A stretch of 64,000 bases of DNA from Ruminococcus flavefaciens AE3010 (GCF_000526795.1 NZ_JAGT01000001.1:1883001-1947000), one strand, 5' to 3'; positions 27,437-37,212 are shown, numbered from the stretch's first letter. The notes: generated by a model not told the origin, from the letters alone. Made by a program: numbers and translations.

Positions 27437-29170
27437 TTATTTATTTGAAACGGTAACTGTATAGCTGTCGCCGTTTTTCTCACCAACAGTGATAATGATA
27501 TTGGGATCTATGGTCTGACCGCCGCTGCTGTCATACCATGCAAAACCGCTGACCTTATTATCGACCACGCTTCCCGTTCTCAGCAGATTATCCTTGTCGC
27601 CGTCATTGACAAGTCTTACAAAGCGTCTGCCTGCGTCCTTATTTGTGAAGTCGTCGTTGCCGCTCTCATACTTGAACACCTCGCGCCAGCCGTCGTTGTA
27701 CTTGGTCGCCTCTATATGGAGCAGCCTTACGCCTGTTCCCGTAGGACGCCACCAGAAGTTCTTCTTGACATCGCTGTTGTTCTTATCGAGAGTGGTATAT
27801 TCGAGAATAAAGTATTCCGACTTGTATTCGCTGTCGAGAGTACCCCGCGGTATGATAAGGCAGTTGCCCTCATCGCTCTGACCGTTTGTGAGCGTAAAGG
27901 TCTGAGTGCCCTTTGAGCTGTCGTAGACCTGTATCTGATCCTCTCTGTACCAGCCCAGCATCAGCTTTGATATGGCGCTGAAATCCGAATGCGCCTCGTC
28001 CATAAGGTCATAGCCTGCCGAGCCGTGAAGTCCCTCAAAGTCCTCCGCTCCGTAAAGGTAATAGTCGGGAAGTCCCATACAGTGACCCATTTCGTGGAGA
28101 TATGTGGAGGTAAAGTCCGAATAGTCGGTATCGGAAATTATATCCGCATTGCCTGTGATAACGTGTCCCATAGTCATGCCGTCCAGCTTGAGCCAGTAGT
28201 CTCCGCCGAACTCGCCTGCGCATGGCCACCACTCATTCTCGTCAGAGGAGCGCGGAACGCAGAACAGTATAGCATCGACTGTGCCGTCATGGTCAGCGTC
28301 GAACTGTGAATAGTCCACCACGCTGTTCATATTCTTTACTACCTCTGTAGTAAAGTCAGCCTTGAAAACGTCTCCCTCATAGGAAGATATATTCTTCTTG
28401 CAGGTATACCTGTAAGCCTTGCCCTGAAGCTTCATAGTTCCCTTTGAAGCTCTTGAATAGAACGCCGCACAGCTCTCATAGGGGTACAGAGGCGAGCTTT
28501 CGTTCTCGGGACCGAAAGCGATCTCCTCTATCCTGTCCGTGGTAGGCTCATAGTCGAATTTGCAGTCAGGGAAATCCACATAAAAGATTATGAGCTTAGC
28601 CTTGCCCTGTGACGGCAGACTTCCGTACATATCGTGGATAGGCGCCGAGATAAAGTTTTTCTTGGCAGGAGCCGTAGTTGTCGTTGTGGCAGTCGGCGGA
28701 GCAGTTGTCGTAGTCGTTGTTGTAGTAGTTGTAGTCGTTGTTGTAGTGACCTTGGTCGTGGTGGTAGTCTCCTCATTCCACCGGAATATCTCTCCGCACT
28801 TTTCCTTGGAGATGAGCTTTTTCCGCATCTCCACAAGGTCGAAGATATCTATGACGCCGTCCCTGTTAAGGTCGGCTTTCTGGACAGAGGTCCCGCCGCT
28901 GACATTTATCACCTGCTCGGGAGTCATCTTTATGGCATATTTGCCGCTCCCAAGGTTACAGATACTCTTGTCGCCGAGAGCCTCCCTGCCGTGCAGGTGT
29001 CTGCAAAGCGTTACCATGTCCGATACATTTACTTGTTTATCGCCGTTGAGCTCGCCCATGCTGTCGATCTGCTCCCATGCAGCCGAAGCCGACCACGGAA
29101 CAGACGCAAGTGCAAGCACTGCCGCAGCCGCAGCAGATGTAATAAGCCCCCAGATCTTTGTCTTTTTCAT
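27437..29170 (-). CDS. Secreted M6-family metalloprotease with N-terminal dockerin
   Basis: 577 residues. Signal peptide ~1-30. A type I dockerin follows at once (~35-125: LNGDKQVNVSDMVTLCRHL and DLNRDGVIDIFDLVEMRKKL), then a long Thr tract and an M6 (immune-inhibitor-A-like) peptidase domain. Zinc site: HEMGHCMGLPDYY (~358-370), the HExxHxxGxxD form, followed by GLHGSAGYDLMDEAH, the downstream Met-turn region. So it is a cellulosome-associated protease, perhaps for processing or for plant cell-wall protein. Dockerins are usually C-terminal; here it is N-terminal. GGGAGGT precedes the start. Confidence 0.9.
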   Translation of the reverse strand: MKKTKIWGLITSAAAAAVLALASVPWSASAAWEQIDSMGELNGDKQVNVSDMVTLCRHLHGREALGDKSICNLGSGKYAIKMTPEQVINVSGGTSVQKADLNRDGVIDIFDLVEMRKKLISKEKCGEIFRWNEETTTTTKVTTTTTTTTTTTTTTTAPPTATTTTTAPAKKNFISAPIHDMYGSLPSQGKAKLIIFYVDFPDCKFDYEPTTDRIEEIAFGPENESSPLYPYESCAAFYSRASKGTMKLQGKAYRYTCKKNISSYEGDVFKADFTTEVVKNMNSVVDYSQFDADHDGTVDAILFCVPRSSDENEWWPCAGEFGGDYWLKLDGMTMGHVITGNADIISDTDYSDFTSTYLHEMGHCMGLPDYYLYGAEDFEGLHGSAGYDLMDEAHSDFSAISKLMLGWYREDQIQVYDSSKGTQTFTLTNGQSDEGNCLIIPRGTLDSEYKSEYFILEYTTLDKNNSDVKKNFWWRPTGTGVRLLHIEATKYNDGWREVFKYESGNDDFTNKDAGRRFVRLVNDGDKDNLLRTGSVVDNKVSGFAWYDSSGGQTIDPNIIITVGEKNGDSYTVTVSNK

Positions 29171-29259
29171 GATTTTTACCTCCCTCTGTATTTATCATCT
29201 CTTCTGATCCTCATTTCATTCTGAAGACATGGGAAAAGTTTTCTCAGGTCTCCACAGTG

Positions 29260-29326
29260 AAATAAAAAGCGGCTGTCGAGCATAATATGCCCGACAGCCA
29301 GACGTTCTGCGGTAAAGCTACCGCAG
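29260..29326 (-). terminator. Tandem hairpins / terminator of rny
   Basis: CTGCGGTA/TACCGCAG (29307-29326) and a longer GGCTGTCG.GCAT/ATGC.CGACAGCC stem (29271-29299) followed on the minus strand by GCTTTTTATTT. The second is the terminator. Confidence 0.9.
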
Positions 29327-29335
29327 CAGAGTGCA

Positions 29336-30913
29336 TTATTTTGCGTAGTCAGTAACTCTGCTCTCACGAATGAGATTGACCTTGATCTGTCCCGGATAAT
29401 CCATCTCAGACTCGATCTGCTGAGCGATCTGTCTTGCGACGAGAACCATTTTCTCATCATTGATGACTTCGGGTGTGACCATGATCCTGACTTCACGTCC
29501 TGCCTGTACAGCAAAGCATTTCTCAACGCCGTCGTATGAGGTGCATATCTCCTCAAGCTTCTGGAGGCGCTTGATATAGCTTTCGTAGTTTTCGCTTCTT
29601 GCGGCAGGTCTTGCAGCGGAGATAGCGTCGGCTGCCTGAACTATGCAGGCAATAACTGTTTTCGGCTCAACATCGTTGTGGTGAGCTTCGACAGCGTGTA
29701 TAATAACAGGATTTTCGTTGTATTTTTTACAAACATCGACACCGATCTGAACGTGTGAACCCTCGATCTCGGAGGTAAGAGCCTTACCGATATCGTGGAG
29801 AAGTCCTGCACGTCTTGCCATATTTGCGTCAACACCAAGCTCGGAAGCGAGAACTCCGCAGAGCTTAGCGACCTCAATGGAATGATCGAGCACGTTCTGT
29901 CTGTAGCTTGTACGGAATTTAAGACGTCCGATAAGCTTGATAAGCTCGTGGTTAAGGCCGTGAACGTTAGTCTCGATGACAGCGCGTTCACCCTCCTGCT
30001 TGATGCGGTACTCTACCTCGCGGCGAGCCTTCTCGACCATTTCCTCGATACGTGTGGGGTGGATACGACCGTCGGAAATAAGCTTTTCCAGGGCGATCCT
30101 TGCGACCTCACGTCTGATCTGGTCAAAGCAGGAGATCGTAATAGCCTCGGGAGTATCGTCGATGATAAGATCGACGCCTGTCAGTGTTTCGAGAGTTCTT
30201 ATGTTACGACCCTCACGGCCGATGATACGGCCCTTCATTTCGTCATTTGGAAGCGGAACGACTGATACAGCCGCCTCTGAGACCTGATCCGCAGCCACCT
30301 TGGCGATAGCGAGGGAGATATAGCTTCTTGCCTTCTCCTGACATTCGTCCTTGATGATCTGCTCGTAAGCCTGTACTTTCACAGCCTTTTCGTGAACGAG
30401 GTCGTCCTCCAGCTTTGAAATGATGTACTCCTTAGCCTGATCCTTTGTAAATTCGGAGATCCTCTCCAGAATATCCATCTGGCTCTTCTTGATAGAATCA
30501 GCTTCCTTGAGTTTTTCGTCAGCTGACTTTATCTTCTGATTGAGAGTCTCCTCCTTCTTTTCGAGATTATCGGTTTTCTTGTCTAAATTCTCTTCTTTCT
30601 GCTGCATACGTCTTTCCTGACGTGACAGCTCTGCTCTGCGATCCTTGATCTCCTTATCCGCCTCGGTGCGGAGCTTATGTATTTCGTCCTTAGCTTCGAT
30701 GAGGGCGCTTTTTTTCTTATTGTCAGCGTCCTTTTCAGCATCCTCGACGATGCGCTCTGCCTGCTGTTCAGCAGAACCTACGATTGCTTCTGCATCGCGC
30801 TTGCGCTTTTCAACGCCTGCCTCGACGCCCTTTTTGTAGAACAGAGCATAACCCACTCCAACGCCTGCTGCAAGGGCAGCAATTATAAGGACAATAGCGA
30901 TTATCAGATCCAT
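29336..30913 (-). CDS. rny: Ribonuclease Y
   Basis: 525 residues, membrane-bound endoribonuclease that starts mRNA decay in Firmicutes. N-terminal helix ([25 protein letters not shown]), a long charged coiled coil (~30-200), a KH domain ([22 protein letters not shown]) and an HD domain with LLHDIGKAL (His-Asp) and VEAHHND. Full length for the family. AAGGAGGT stands 2 nt from ATG 30922 and ~12 nt from ATG 30913; I take 30913 because MDLIIAI is the usual beginning, but 30922 is possible. Probably transcribed alone. Confidence 0.95.
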   Translation of the reverse strand: MDLIIAIVLIIAALAAGVGVGYALFYKKGVEAGVEKRKRDAEAIVGSAEQQAERIVEDAEKDADNKKKSALIEAKDEIHKLRTEADKEIKDRRAELSRQERRMQQKEENLDKKTDNLEKKEETLNQKIKSADEKLKEADSIKKSQMDILERISEFTKDQAKEYIISKLEDDLVHEKAVKVQAYEQIIKDECQEKARSYISLAIAKVAADQVSEAAVSVVPLPNDEMKGRIIGREGRNIRTLETLTGVDLIIDDTPEAITISCFDQIRREVARIALEKLISDGRIHPTRIEEMVEKARREVEYRIKQEGERAVIETNVHGLNHELIKLIGRLKFRTSYRQNVLDHSIEVAKLCGVLASELGVDANMARRAGLLHDIGKALTSEIEGSHVQIGVDVCKKYNENPVIIHAVEAHHNDVEPKTVIACIVQAADAISAARPAARSENYESYIKRLQKLEEICTSYDGVEKCFAVQAGREVRIMVTPEVINDEKMVLVARQIAQQIESEMDYPGQIKVNLIRESRVTDYAK

Positions 30914-31362
30914 ACAGTGCATTACCTCCTTTTCGTAAAAAATAATCAAAAGTTTGTATCATAATTTTAATTATTACTTAAAGGCGGTAAATGCCGCATT
31001 ATTTTATTCATTTATAAATATATAGATGAAGAGCTGATGCACAGCTCGCAAAAGATAGACGGACGTTATATCCCCGTCCAAAATTTGTTCCGTTATCATA
31101 TTTAAACCGCGGTGACATCTTTATTTATCGTCGCTGCGGATAATGATTTAAAACAAAGCTGCATATACTGCCATAGTAATATTATGCAAATAAATACAAC
31201 ATAATTATTATATAATATTTCAGCCGTTCTGTCAATAGATTTTTGTGAATTAAAGACCAATGGAAGCAAAAAAATTAAAGGGTGTTTGTATGCACTTCAT
31301 AATACTGCATATTCTCAATATATAAAAAGACTGCCGCCGAAGCGACAGTCCATTCTCAGTTT
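30914..31362. other. Long leader / intergenic region upstream of rny
   Basis: No gene. On the minus strand it holds two stems, GGACG/CGTCC (near 31062-31080) and CCGCGGTGAC/GTCGCTGCGG (near 31107-31140, with G-U pairs), in an AT-rich context. They may shape the rny leader; no known riboswitch was recognised. Confidence 0.4.
31319..31350 (-). terminator. Terminator of the DUF1508 gene
   Basis: Minus-strand GACTGTCGC/GCGGCAGTC stem followed by T5ATAT, 13 nt past the stop. Confidence 0.85.
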
Positions 31363-31749
31363 TCATTTCTTTTCAGGCTCGGGCTCTATAACAGGAGCGT
31401 CAACAGCGTTCTTGCGGACGCTTGCGATACCCTTCTTACAACTGTCCTTCTTGACATAGCCCTCGCTGGCGGCGATAATCTCGCCGTTTTTTGCTTTAAG
31501 GCGGAATCTGAATTCGCCCGACTTGTCCTTATATATCTCGAACTTAGGGTTATTCACTGTCTGGAAGCCTTCTATGGTCTGATCCTCGAGATTAGCCTCG
31601 GGAGCATTCTTCGCAACGCTAGCGATACCATTCTTGACACTTGCGAGAGTGTTGTAAACCTCTCCGCCTGTAGCGATGACCTCTCCATTGCCTGCCTTCA
31701 GGCTGAATGTGAAGCCTGTCTTAGTAGCCTTGATGATAAATTTACCCAT
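31363..31749 (-). CDS. YegP-like protein with two DUF1508 repeats
   Basis: 128 residues built from two DUF1508 units: GFTFSLKAGNGEVIATGGEVYNT...VKNGIASVAKNA and EFRFRLKAKNGEIIAASEGYVKKDSCKKGIASVRKNA. The family is a small beta-alpha fold, widespread, with no proven function. The end is Pro/Glu/Lys-rich. ATG 31749 has AAGGTG ~10 nt upstream; an extension to 31773 is possible but unlikely. Confidence 0.85.
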   Translation of the reverse strand: MGKFIIKATKTGFTFSLKAGNGEVIATGGEVYNTLASVKNGIASVAKNAPEANLEDQTIEGFQTVNNPKFEIYKDKSGEFRFRLKAKNGEIIAASEGYVKKDSCKKGIASVRKNAVDAPVIEPEPEKK

Positions 31750-31961
31750 GATTTTTTCAACACCTTTCAGCAAAAGTATAAATTAAACCGAGAACATCTC
31801 TGATTTATATCATAATTATAACTGAATACTGCTGACTTGTCAATAGTTTTTGTGAATTTTCATCAAATTGACAAATTTGTATACGCTTTCAAAACTCATT
31901 GATGATAGTGAGAAGCAGCTAAGAGCCACCTGATCTGACGGAGTATATGGAAATAAAACAA

Positions 31962-31990
31962 AAGAAGCGAATCAACTTCGCTTCTTATTA
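31962..31990. terminator. Hairpin terminator downstream of ispE
   Basis: AAGAAGCGAA/TTCGCTTCTT with A-rich and T-rich flanks, about 55 bp past the leftward ispE stop. Confidence 0.8.
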
Positions 31991-32046
31991 TCAGTTTATA
32001 TATCTAACTTGGCAAACTCTGCAAGAAAAGGCTTATCCTCCAAAGT

Positions 32047-32904
32047 TCAGATAACGATAAAGCTCTCGGGGACAGTCTCGCAGACGCAGGCGAAATAGCC
32101 CTGCTCTTTCAGCTTCTCCGCGCATTTATCAGCAGTACCGCAGTCAGTGAAAAGTCCGAACACCGCCGAGCCGCTGCCCGTCATAACAGCTCTCACTGCG
32201 CCTTCTTTAGTCATTATTTCCTTGATGTCGTCAACCTCGGGAAGCTTAACAGCCTGCTCGAAGAGGTTGCCGAAGTATTCATAAGCCGTTTCGGGAGCTG
32301 AGATTATAGTCTCCGTCAGTTTCTTTGTCTCGGGGTGCTGAGGTGCTTCAAGGCTGTTGATATTCCCGTAGGCTTCAGCCGTGGAAACGCCCTCTTTTCC
32401 CTTGGCTATGACCAGTATTCGTCCCGAATAATCGGCAATGGGAGTTATCCTCTCACCGATGCCCTCAACGTAGGCAGTTCCTCCCGTAAGGAAGAAAGGA
32501 ACGTCAGCCCCAAGTTTTTCGGAATTGCTGACGTTTTTGCCCGTCATTCTGCCGAGACAGTACAGCACAGCCGCAGCGTCGGTGCTTCCGCCGCCCATGC
32601 CTGCCTGTGAGGGTATACCCTTTTTTATATGTATACGGCAGCCGCAGTCCATACCGTTCTGCTCAAAGAAGAACTTAGCCGCTTTATAAGCAATATTGCG
32701 TTCATCACAGGGTATGGGGTCGGAGCTTGCGAACTCCTCGGGGACTTCACATGTAAGCTCAATGCCGCTGTTTGTCAGCTCAATATCCACCTCATCGTAA
32801 AGTCCCACGGTCTGGAACACGCTTTCAAGGCTGTGATAGCCGTTGGGGAGCTTTCCCGTGACGTCCAGAGCAAGATTTATCTTAGCCGCAGTTTTTACCC
32901 TCAT
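32047..32904 (-). CDS. ispE: 4-diphosphocytidyl-2-C-methyl-D-erythritol kinase
   Basis: 285 residues, GHMP kinase of the non-mevalonate isoprenoid pathway. Lys in TAAKINLALDV and the ATP loop PSQAGMGGGSTDAA are intact, as is LGADVPFFLTGGTA with its Asp, and the end motif VMTGSGSAVFGLF. The stretch between the ATP loop and LGADVPF is several residues shorter than usual (GKNVSNSEK). The start overlaps the aminotransferase end by 23 bp, so it is the last gene of a leftward operon. Confidence 0.93.
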   Translation of the reverse strand: MRVKTAAKINLALDVTGKLPNGYHSLESVFQTVGLYDEVDIELTNSGIELTCEVPEEFASSDPIPCDERNIAYKAAKFFFEQNGMDCGCRIHIKKGIPSQAGMGGGSTDAAAVLYCLGRMTGKNVSNSEKLGADVPFFLTGGTAYVEGIGERITPIADYSGRILVIAKGKEGVSTAEAYGNINSLEAPQHPETKKLTETIISAPETAYEYFGNLFEQAVKLPEVDDIKEIMTKEGAVRAVMTGSGSAVFGLFTDCGTADKCAEKLKEQGYFACVCETVPESFIVI

Positions 32905-34081
32905 TCTTTTCAGCCTCCAGTTTTTTCAGGAACTTCTCGATACGTGAGATAGCCTCCATAAGGTGTTTAAGGGAATAAGCGTAGGATATACGCATATAGC
33001 CCTCGCCGCTGTCTCCGAAAGCGCTTCCGGGAACAGCTGCCACCTTGCCCTCGAAGAGCAGTCTCTCGCAGAATTCCTCGCTGGTGAGACCTGTGCTCTT
33101 GATACATGGGAACACGTAGAATGCGCCCTCGGGGTTGAAGCAGGTCAGTCCCAGACGGTTGAACTCGCCCACCAGATAGCGGCGGCGCACATTGTACTCA
33201 TCAACCATTTTAGCCACCTCGGCATCGCATGAGTTAAGAGCCTCTATCGCCGCATTCTGGCTGATAAAGGGGCTGCACATGATGCCGTACTGATGTATCT
33301 TGGATATCTGGCTGATTATAGGCTCGGGAGCGGTCACATAGCCCAGTCTCCAGCCCGTCATGGCATAAGCCTTTGAGAAGCCGTTTACATAGATAGTGCG
33401 CTCTCTCATGTCCTCCAGCTCGATAATTGAGAAGTGCTTCATGCCGTAGGTCAGCTCGGAGTATATCTCGTCGCTGAGCACCATTATATTGGTGTCGCGG
33501 AGGAACTCTGCAATAGGCTCCAAGTCCTCCTTAGTCATAACAGCTCCAGTAGGATTATTGGGGAAAGGCAGTATTATGAGCTTTGTGCGGTCTGTGACCT
33601 TGTCCTTGAAGTCATCGAGTGTGAGCTTGAAGTTGTTTTCAAGCCTTGTGGGCACAGAGACAGGCACGCCGCCTGCAAGCTCCACAAGGGGCGCATAACA
33701 GACGAAGCAGGGCTCCACCACCAGTACCTCGTCACCGTTGTCAAGGAGACCTCTCAGTGCAAGGTCTATAGCCTCAGAGCCGCCTACAGTAACGATGACC
33801 TCACTGTCGGGATCGTACTTTATGCCGTGCTTTTTCTCGATAGTATGAGATATAGCACCTCTCAGGGGCGCAAGGCCCTTATTTGGTCCGTAGATGATGT
33901 GCTTGCGCTCAAGTACCTGTATAGCAGCCTTTCTGATAGCCCACGGAGTATTGAAATCAGGCTCACCAACACCCAGGGAGATAACATCGTCCATAGTGCC
34001 TGCGATATCGAAGAATTTACGAATCCCCGATGGCTTTATGCTCTTGATCTTGTCCGAAAGGACTTTATCATAATCTATCAC
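32882..34081 (-). CDS. PLP-dependent aminotransferase, class I/II
   Basis: 399 residues, fold type I aminotransferase. PLP Lys in NGFSKAYAMTGWRLGY, phosphate-binding VTVGGSEAIDLALR, Asp/Tyr site LSDEIYSELTY, Asn in FPNNPTGAV, and substrate Arg in GYMRISYA. Sequence pattern is that of the aspartate/aromatic aminotransferase group (subgroup I-gamma); donor specificity is open. GTG start at 34081, 2 nt after the stop of the Lrp-type regulator gene, with AAAGGGGA upstream. The regulator next door may control it. Confidence 0.88.
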   Translation of the reverse strand: MIDYDKVLSDKIKSIKPSGIRKFFDIAGTMDDVISLGVGEPDFNTPWAIRKAAIQVLERKHIIYGPNKGLAPLRGAISHTIEKKHGIKYDPDSEVIVTVGGSEAIDLALRGLLDNGDEVLVVEPCFVCYAPLVELAGGVPVSVPTRLENNFKLTLDDFKDKVTDRTKLIILPFPNNPTGAVMTKEDLEPIAEFLRDTNIMVLSDEIYSELTYGMKHFSIIELEDMRERTIYVNGFSKAYAMTGWRLGYVTAPEPIISQISKIHQYGIMCSPFISQNAAIEALNSCDAEVAKMVDEYNVRRRYLVGEFNRLGLTCFNPEGAFYVFPCIKSTGLTSEEFCERLLFEGKVAAVPGSAFGDSGEGYMRISYAYSLKHLMEAISRIEKFLKKLEAEKNEGKNCG

Positions 34082-34083
34082 GA

Positions 34084-34560
34084 TCAGCCGAGTCCCCTTT
34101 CGTCGGGCTCTTCACCGTCGATGAAAATGCCTTTTTCCTTGTATTTTTTCAGTATAAAGTGAGTCGAAGTAGAGAGTATCCCGTCGATAGTTGCAAGGCG
34201 CTCGGAAACAAAGAACGCAACGTCCTTGAGGTCATTGCCCTTGACCTCAACTGCAAGGTCGTAAGCTCCCGAGGACATAAGGCTGACGCTTTCCACCTCG
34301 TCATACATCATGATAGTCTTGGCAATGTCGTCAAAGCCGCAGTCGCGCTGTGGAGTTACTTTAAGCTCTATAGTAGCGTAAACAGTGGACTTGTCATAGA
34401 GGTCGTCGTTGACGATAACGCTGTAGCCCTTGATAATGCCGTCTTTTTCCAGCTGTTCGATGCGAGCGGCAGCTTCCTCCGCCGATATGCCCAGCATTTC
34501 GCCAAGCGCCGCATCTGATATACGAGCATTCTGCTGTAATATTTTGATAATGTCATTCAT
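34084..34560 (-). CDS. Lrp/AsnC-family transcriptional regulator
   Basis: 158 residues. N-terminal winged HTH (IIKILQQNARISDAALGEMLGISAEEAAARIEQLEKDGIIKGY) and C-terminal RAM/ActD ligand domain (STVYATIELKVTPQ ... VSLMSSGAYDLAVEV). Such proteins bind amino acids and control their metabolism; the aminotransferase gene follows 2 nt later. AAAGGGAA lies before ATG 34560; an upstream extension would run into the preceding gene. Four nt separate it from the lipoprotein stop, so it is in the same operon. Confidence 0.9.
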   Translation of the reverse strand: MNDIIKILQQNARISDAALGEMLGISAEEAAARIEQLEKDGIIKGYSVIVNDDLYDKSTVYATIELKVTPQRDCGFDDIAKTIMMYDEVESVSLMSSGAYDLAVEVKGNDLKDVAFFVSERLATIDGILSTSTHFILKKYKEKGIFIDGEEPDERGLG

Positions 34561-34564
34561 AATA

Positions 34565-35605
34565 TCATTCCCTTTCGTCCTGAGTATCGTATTCAAGGTA
34601 TTCGCCCTGAGTATATCCCATATATTCAAGTATCTCGTCCCAGTCGCTGTCGGAGAGGAATTTTCTCTCTCCCTTGAAATTATATCTTCCAACAAGGGAC
34701 TTGGCTGTGCCGATCTCCCAGCACATCACTCTGCCTGTCTCAAAGCCCTGAAGCTCTATGGTGAACTCCATATCGCCGTGCTCGGGGACTTCCCACGGCA
34801 CATCTGCGGTAAAGGGCTCTTCTGCGTCCCATCTTCCGTAGTAAAAGAAGGGCTTGTCAGACTCGCCCAATATATATTCCATACCGATAGACAGAGCCAG
34901 CAGGTCAAGGCGGCTCATATTCTCATAGTCGATCTCATCGCCGTTGCCGTTCACCCATACAGGAAGCACCGAGCCTGTGAAGTTACTGCTCTCGCTGCCG
35001 TTATTGCCGAAATCGTCCTCTTCAAGCTTTGTATCGGTATATCCGCCCTCTTCAAAGCCGTATATTTTAAGCACCTCCGACCACGTCTTCTCTCTGAGAT
35101 CGTTTATGACCGCTGAATCACCGAAAGCTCCCACATAGTCGTCTTTTTTGGTATTCTTGCTGCAAAGTATCAGCTTCGGCTGACCATACTCGTCAGGCAC
35201 TATGATGTATTCAAGAGGCTCAATGGGCGTGAAATACTTGTTCACTCCCTTGTTCAGCTCGTTATCCTCATCTGTTACGGAGTAGATGATATTGTCCGCA
35301 AATTTCTTCTCCTCTTCCACAAGAACGGTATTTACCGCCTTGAAAAGAGTAGACGCATTGGCATTGGCTGAGGATCTCTTGCTTTTCTTCACATAGCCCA
35401 GCATACCGAATGTAAGGTCGATGCCGCCGTCTTTGTCGCCAGACTTTCCCGAGGTCTCCTTCTCGGCTTCGGTGGCAGGCTCGGTGGTCTCGGCAGCTGT
35501 TGTTTTCTCTTCGGGCTCAGCCTTGGGCTGAGTATTTCCGCAGCTCCACGCCGATACAGTCATAAGCAGTGCCGCTGCAAAGGAAAAAGCTCTTTTTTTC
35601 AGCAT
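34565..35605 (-). CDS. Lipoprotein, unknown function
   Basis: 346 residues. Signal with lipobox VSAWSC (Cys ~22), a Thr/Glu-rich spacer (EEKTTAAETTEPATEAEKE) and a globular domain I do not recognise. LFKAVNTVLVEEEKKFADNIIYSV resembles the pilin-like/secretory-fragment wording of Ruminococcus surface proteins, but this is weak. AGGAGGG precedes ATG 35605, which lies 15 bp past the PHP gene stop. It is attached to the outer face of the membrane. Confidence 0.8.
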   Translation of the reverse strand: MLKKRAFSFAAALLMTVSAWSCGNTQPKAEPEEKTTAAETTEPATEAEKETSGKSGDKDGGIDLTFGMLGYVKKSKRSSANANASTLFKAVNTVLVEEEKKFADNIIYSVTDEDNELNKGVNKYFTPIEPLEYIIVPDEYGQPKLILCSKNTKKDDYVGAFGDSAVINDLREKTWSEVLKIYGFEEGGYTDTKLEEDDFGNNGSESSNFTGSVLPVWVNGNGDEIDYENMSRLDLLALSIGMEYILGESDKPFFYYGRWDAEEPFTADVPWEVPEHGDMEFTIELQGFETGRVMCWEIGTAKSLVGRYNFKGERKFLSDSDWDEILEYMGYTQGEYLEYDTQDERE

Positions 35606-35619
35606 AAAATTCCCTCCTG

Positions 35620-36474
35620 TCACTCGATATCAATGAAATACGGTTTTCTCTTTTTGAAATAAGCTCCACGGGTGAAGCCCGCGGCTCGGGCTGTTTTCAT
35701 GGCGTCGGCGATATCGGCGCCTATGTCCTCAACTGTATGTGAATCAGAGCCGAATGTAAGTATCTCGCCGCCCATATCACGGAACAGCTTGACGTATTTA
35801 AGGTTCGGGAAGCTGTCCCCGAAGCCCTGTCTCAGTCCCGATGAATTTATCTCCATGCCCTTGCCGTTCTGAGCAAGGCTGCGGAAGGTCTCCGCGATAA
35901 TGTCGTCATATCGGCTTATATCGGCTTCTATGCCGTGTCTCTGCTTCATGTAGCGCAGGCAGTATGTGATATGTCCGATAACGTCGAAAAGCTCTGTTCT
36001 GCTGACAGCGTAGACCTCCTTGAAGTAACGCTCCAGCAGGTCGTATATCTCGTCCATTGTAAGCTTTTCGTATTCTATGAAGTAAAAATCACGCTCGCCC
36101 ATTACCTGATGTACCGAGCCTATGATAAAATCAACTCTCTTGTCGGCATTGACTATTTTTGCTGCGTTCGTATCATGGAGTATCTGTCCCAACTCCACAC
36201 CGCAGATAAGGTTGAGCTTTCCCGCCCACTTCTCTTTCAGGGCAGTAACTGCGGAAACAGAGCCCTCAAAGTCGGCGGCATAGTCAAAGCTGTCGCGCAG
36301 ATACCTTTCGTTCTCGGGATAGTGCTCCTCTTTATACCAGCCGTTGCACTCACAGTGGTCTGTAATGGCATAGGCGGCAAGTCCAAGCTCCGCGGCGCGC
36401 TCAATGCATTTATTTATATCAGCCTCGGAATCCACCGAATACTGTGTATGTGTATGGCAGTCCATTAGTTTCAT
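35620..36474 (-). CDS. PHP-domain phosphatase, histidinol-phosphatase type
   Basis: 284 residues, HisJ/HisK-type PHP metal-dependent phosphoesterase. Metal ligands: MDCHTHTQYSVDSE, ITDHCE, CGVELGQ, IGSVHQV and GSDSHTVEDIG. The usual product would be histidinol from histidinol phosphate, though PHP proteins can hydrolyse other phosphates and no his gene is nearby. AAGGGG lies before ATG 36474; the gene heads the leftward operon PHP - lipoprotein - lrp - aminotransferase - ispE. Confidence 0.88.
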   Translation of the reverse strand: MKLMDCHTHTQYSVDSEADINKCIERAAELGLAAYAITDHCECNGWYKEEHYPENERYLRDSFDYAADFEGSVSAVTALKEKWAGKLNLICGVELGQILHDTNAAKIVNADKRVDFIIGSVHQVMGERDFYFIEYEKLTMDEIYDLLERYFKEVYAVSRTELFDVIGHITYCLRYMKQRHGIEADISRYDDIIAETFRSLAQNGKGMEINSSGLRQGFGDSFPNLKYVKLFRDMGGEILTFGSDSHTVEDIGADIADAMKTARAAGFTRGAYFKKRKPYFIDIE

Positions 36475-36626
36475 AGTCTCAGCCCCTTTTGTTATATTCT
36501 ATTATTATAACACATCGGAATTGAAATTTCCACTGTTTTTTGAAAAAAGCTTCCTTAGAACTTAGAACTAAGCAAAGGCGAACATTTTTCGTCCGCAGGT
36601 CACAATGCAATTATGCCGAAATCATG

Positions 36627-36716
36627 TGTAGGGGCGGCGTTCCGCCGCCCGATTAATTTGCCACACATGATAATTGCATCGTCAGGCATACACGGGCCGC
36701 CAAAGGCAGCCCCTAC
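36627..36716. repeat. Two copies of the dispersed palindrome family
   Basis: TGTAGGGGCGGCG/CGCCGCCC hairpin at 36627-36650 and, inverted, GGGCCGCCAAAGGCAGCCCCTACA at 36693-36716. Between them lies an ATCATGTG/CACATGAT inverted repeat. Confidence 0.8.
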
Positions 36717-37089
36717 AGCGCGGAGCCCGCGCCGCCTAGCCACGTTGACGCTTGTTTCACTCGCTCACAATCATCAATGTCGTTACTCGTACATCGCTTA
36801 CAGCACTTCTTTATTGGCGCACTTCTAAGGCAGCCCCTACAGCGCGGAGCCCGCGCCGCCTAGCCACGTTGACGCTTGTTTCACTCGCTCACGATCATCA
36901 ATGTCGTTACTCGTACATCGCTTACAGCACTTCTTTATTGGCGCACTTCTAAGGCAGCCCCTACAGCGCGGAGCCCGCGCCGCCTAGCCACGTTGACGCT
37001 TGTTTCACTCGCTCACGATCATCAATGTCGTTACTCGTACATCGCTTACAGCACTTCTTTATTGGCGCACTTCTAAGGCAGCCCCTACA
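36703..37089. repeat. Three tandem 124-bp repeats
   Basis: Units begin AAGGCAGCCCCTACAGCG at 36703, 36827 and 36951, and a 15-bp fourth start lies at 37075. The units are almost identical (one A/G change seen in the first). They read open in one frame but have no ribosome site. Each unit ends in the palindrome-family boundary, so the array probably grew from such an element. Confidence 0.95.
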
Positions 37090-37119
37090 ATTGGACATTT
37101 GTATTTTTCGTTTATTGAC

Positions 37120-37143
37120 GGGCGCGCGGAACGCGCCCCTACA
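37120..37143. repeat. Dispersed palindrome copy next to CTCTCAACT tract
   Basis: GGGCGCGCGGAACGCGCCCCTACA, then a tract of CTCAACTCTCAATTCTCAACT sort (37144-37185) whose complement flanks other copies near 41980 and 46645. Confidence 0.8.
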
Positions 37144-37212
37144 TTCTCAACTCTCAATTCTCAACTCTCAACTTTCTACTCACTAATCACTGAAAAATTT
37201 TTCCTGCGGCTG

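Noticed and set aside
34561..34695. N-terminal extension of the Lrp-type regulator
   Set aside because: It would overlap the lipoprotein gene; ATG 34560 has a proper ribosome site.
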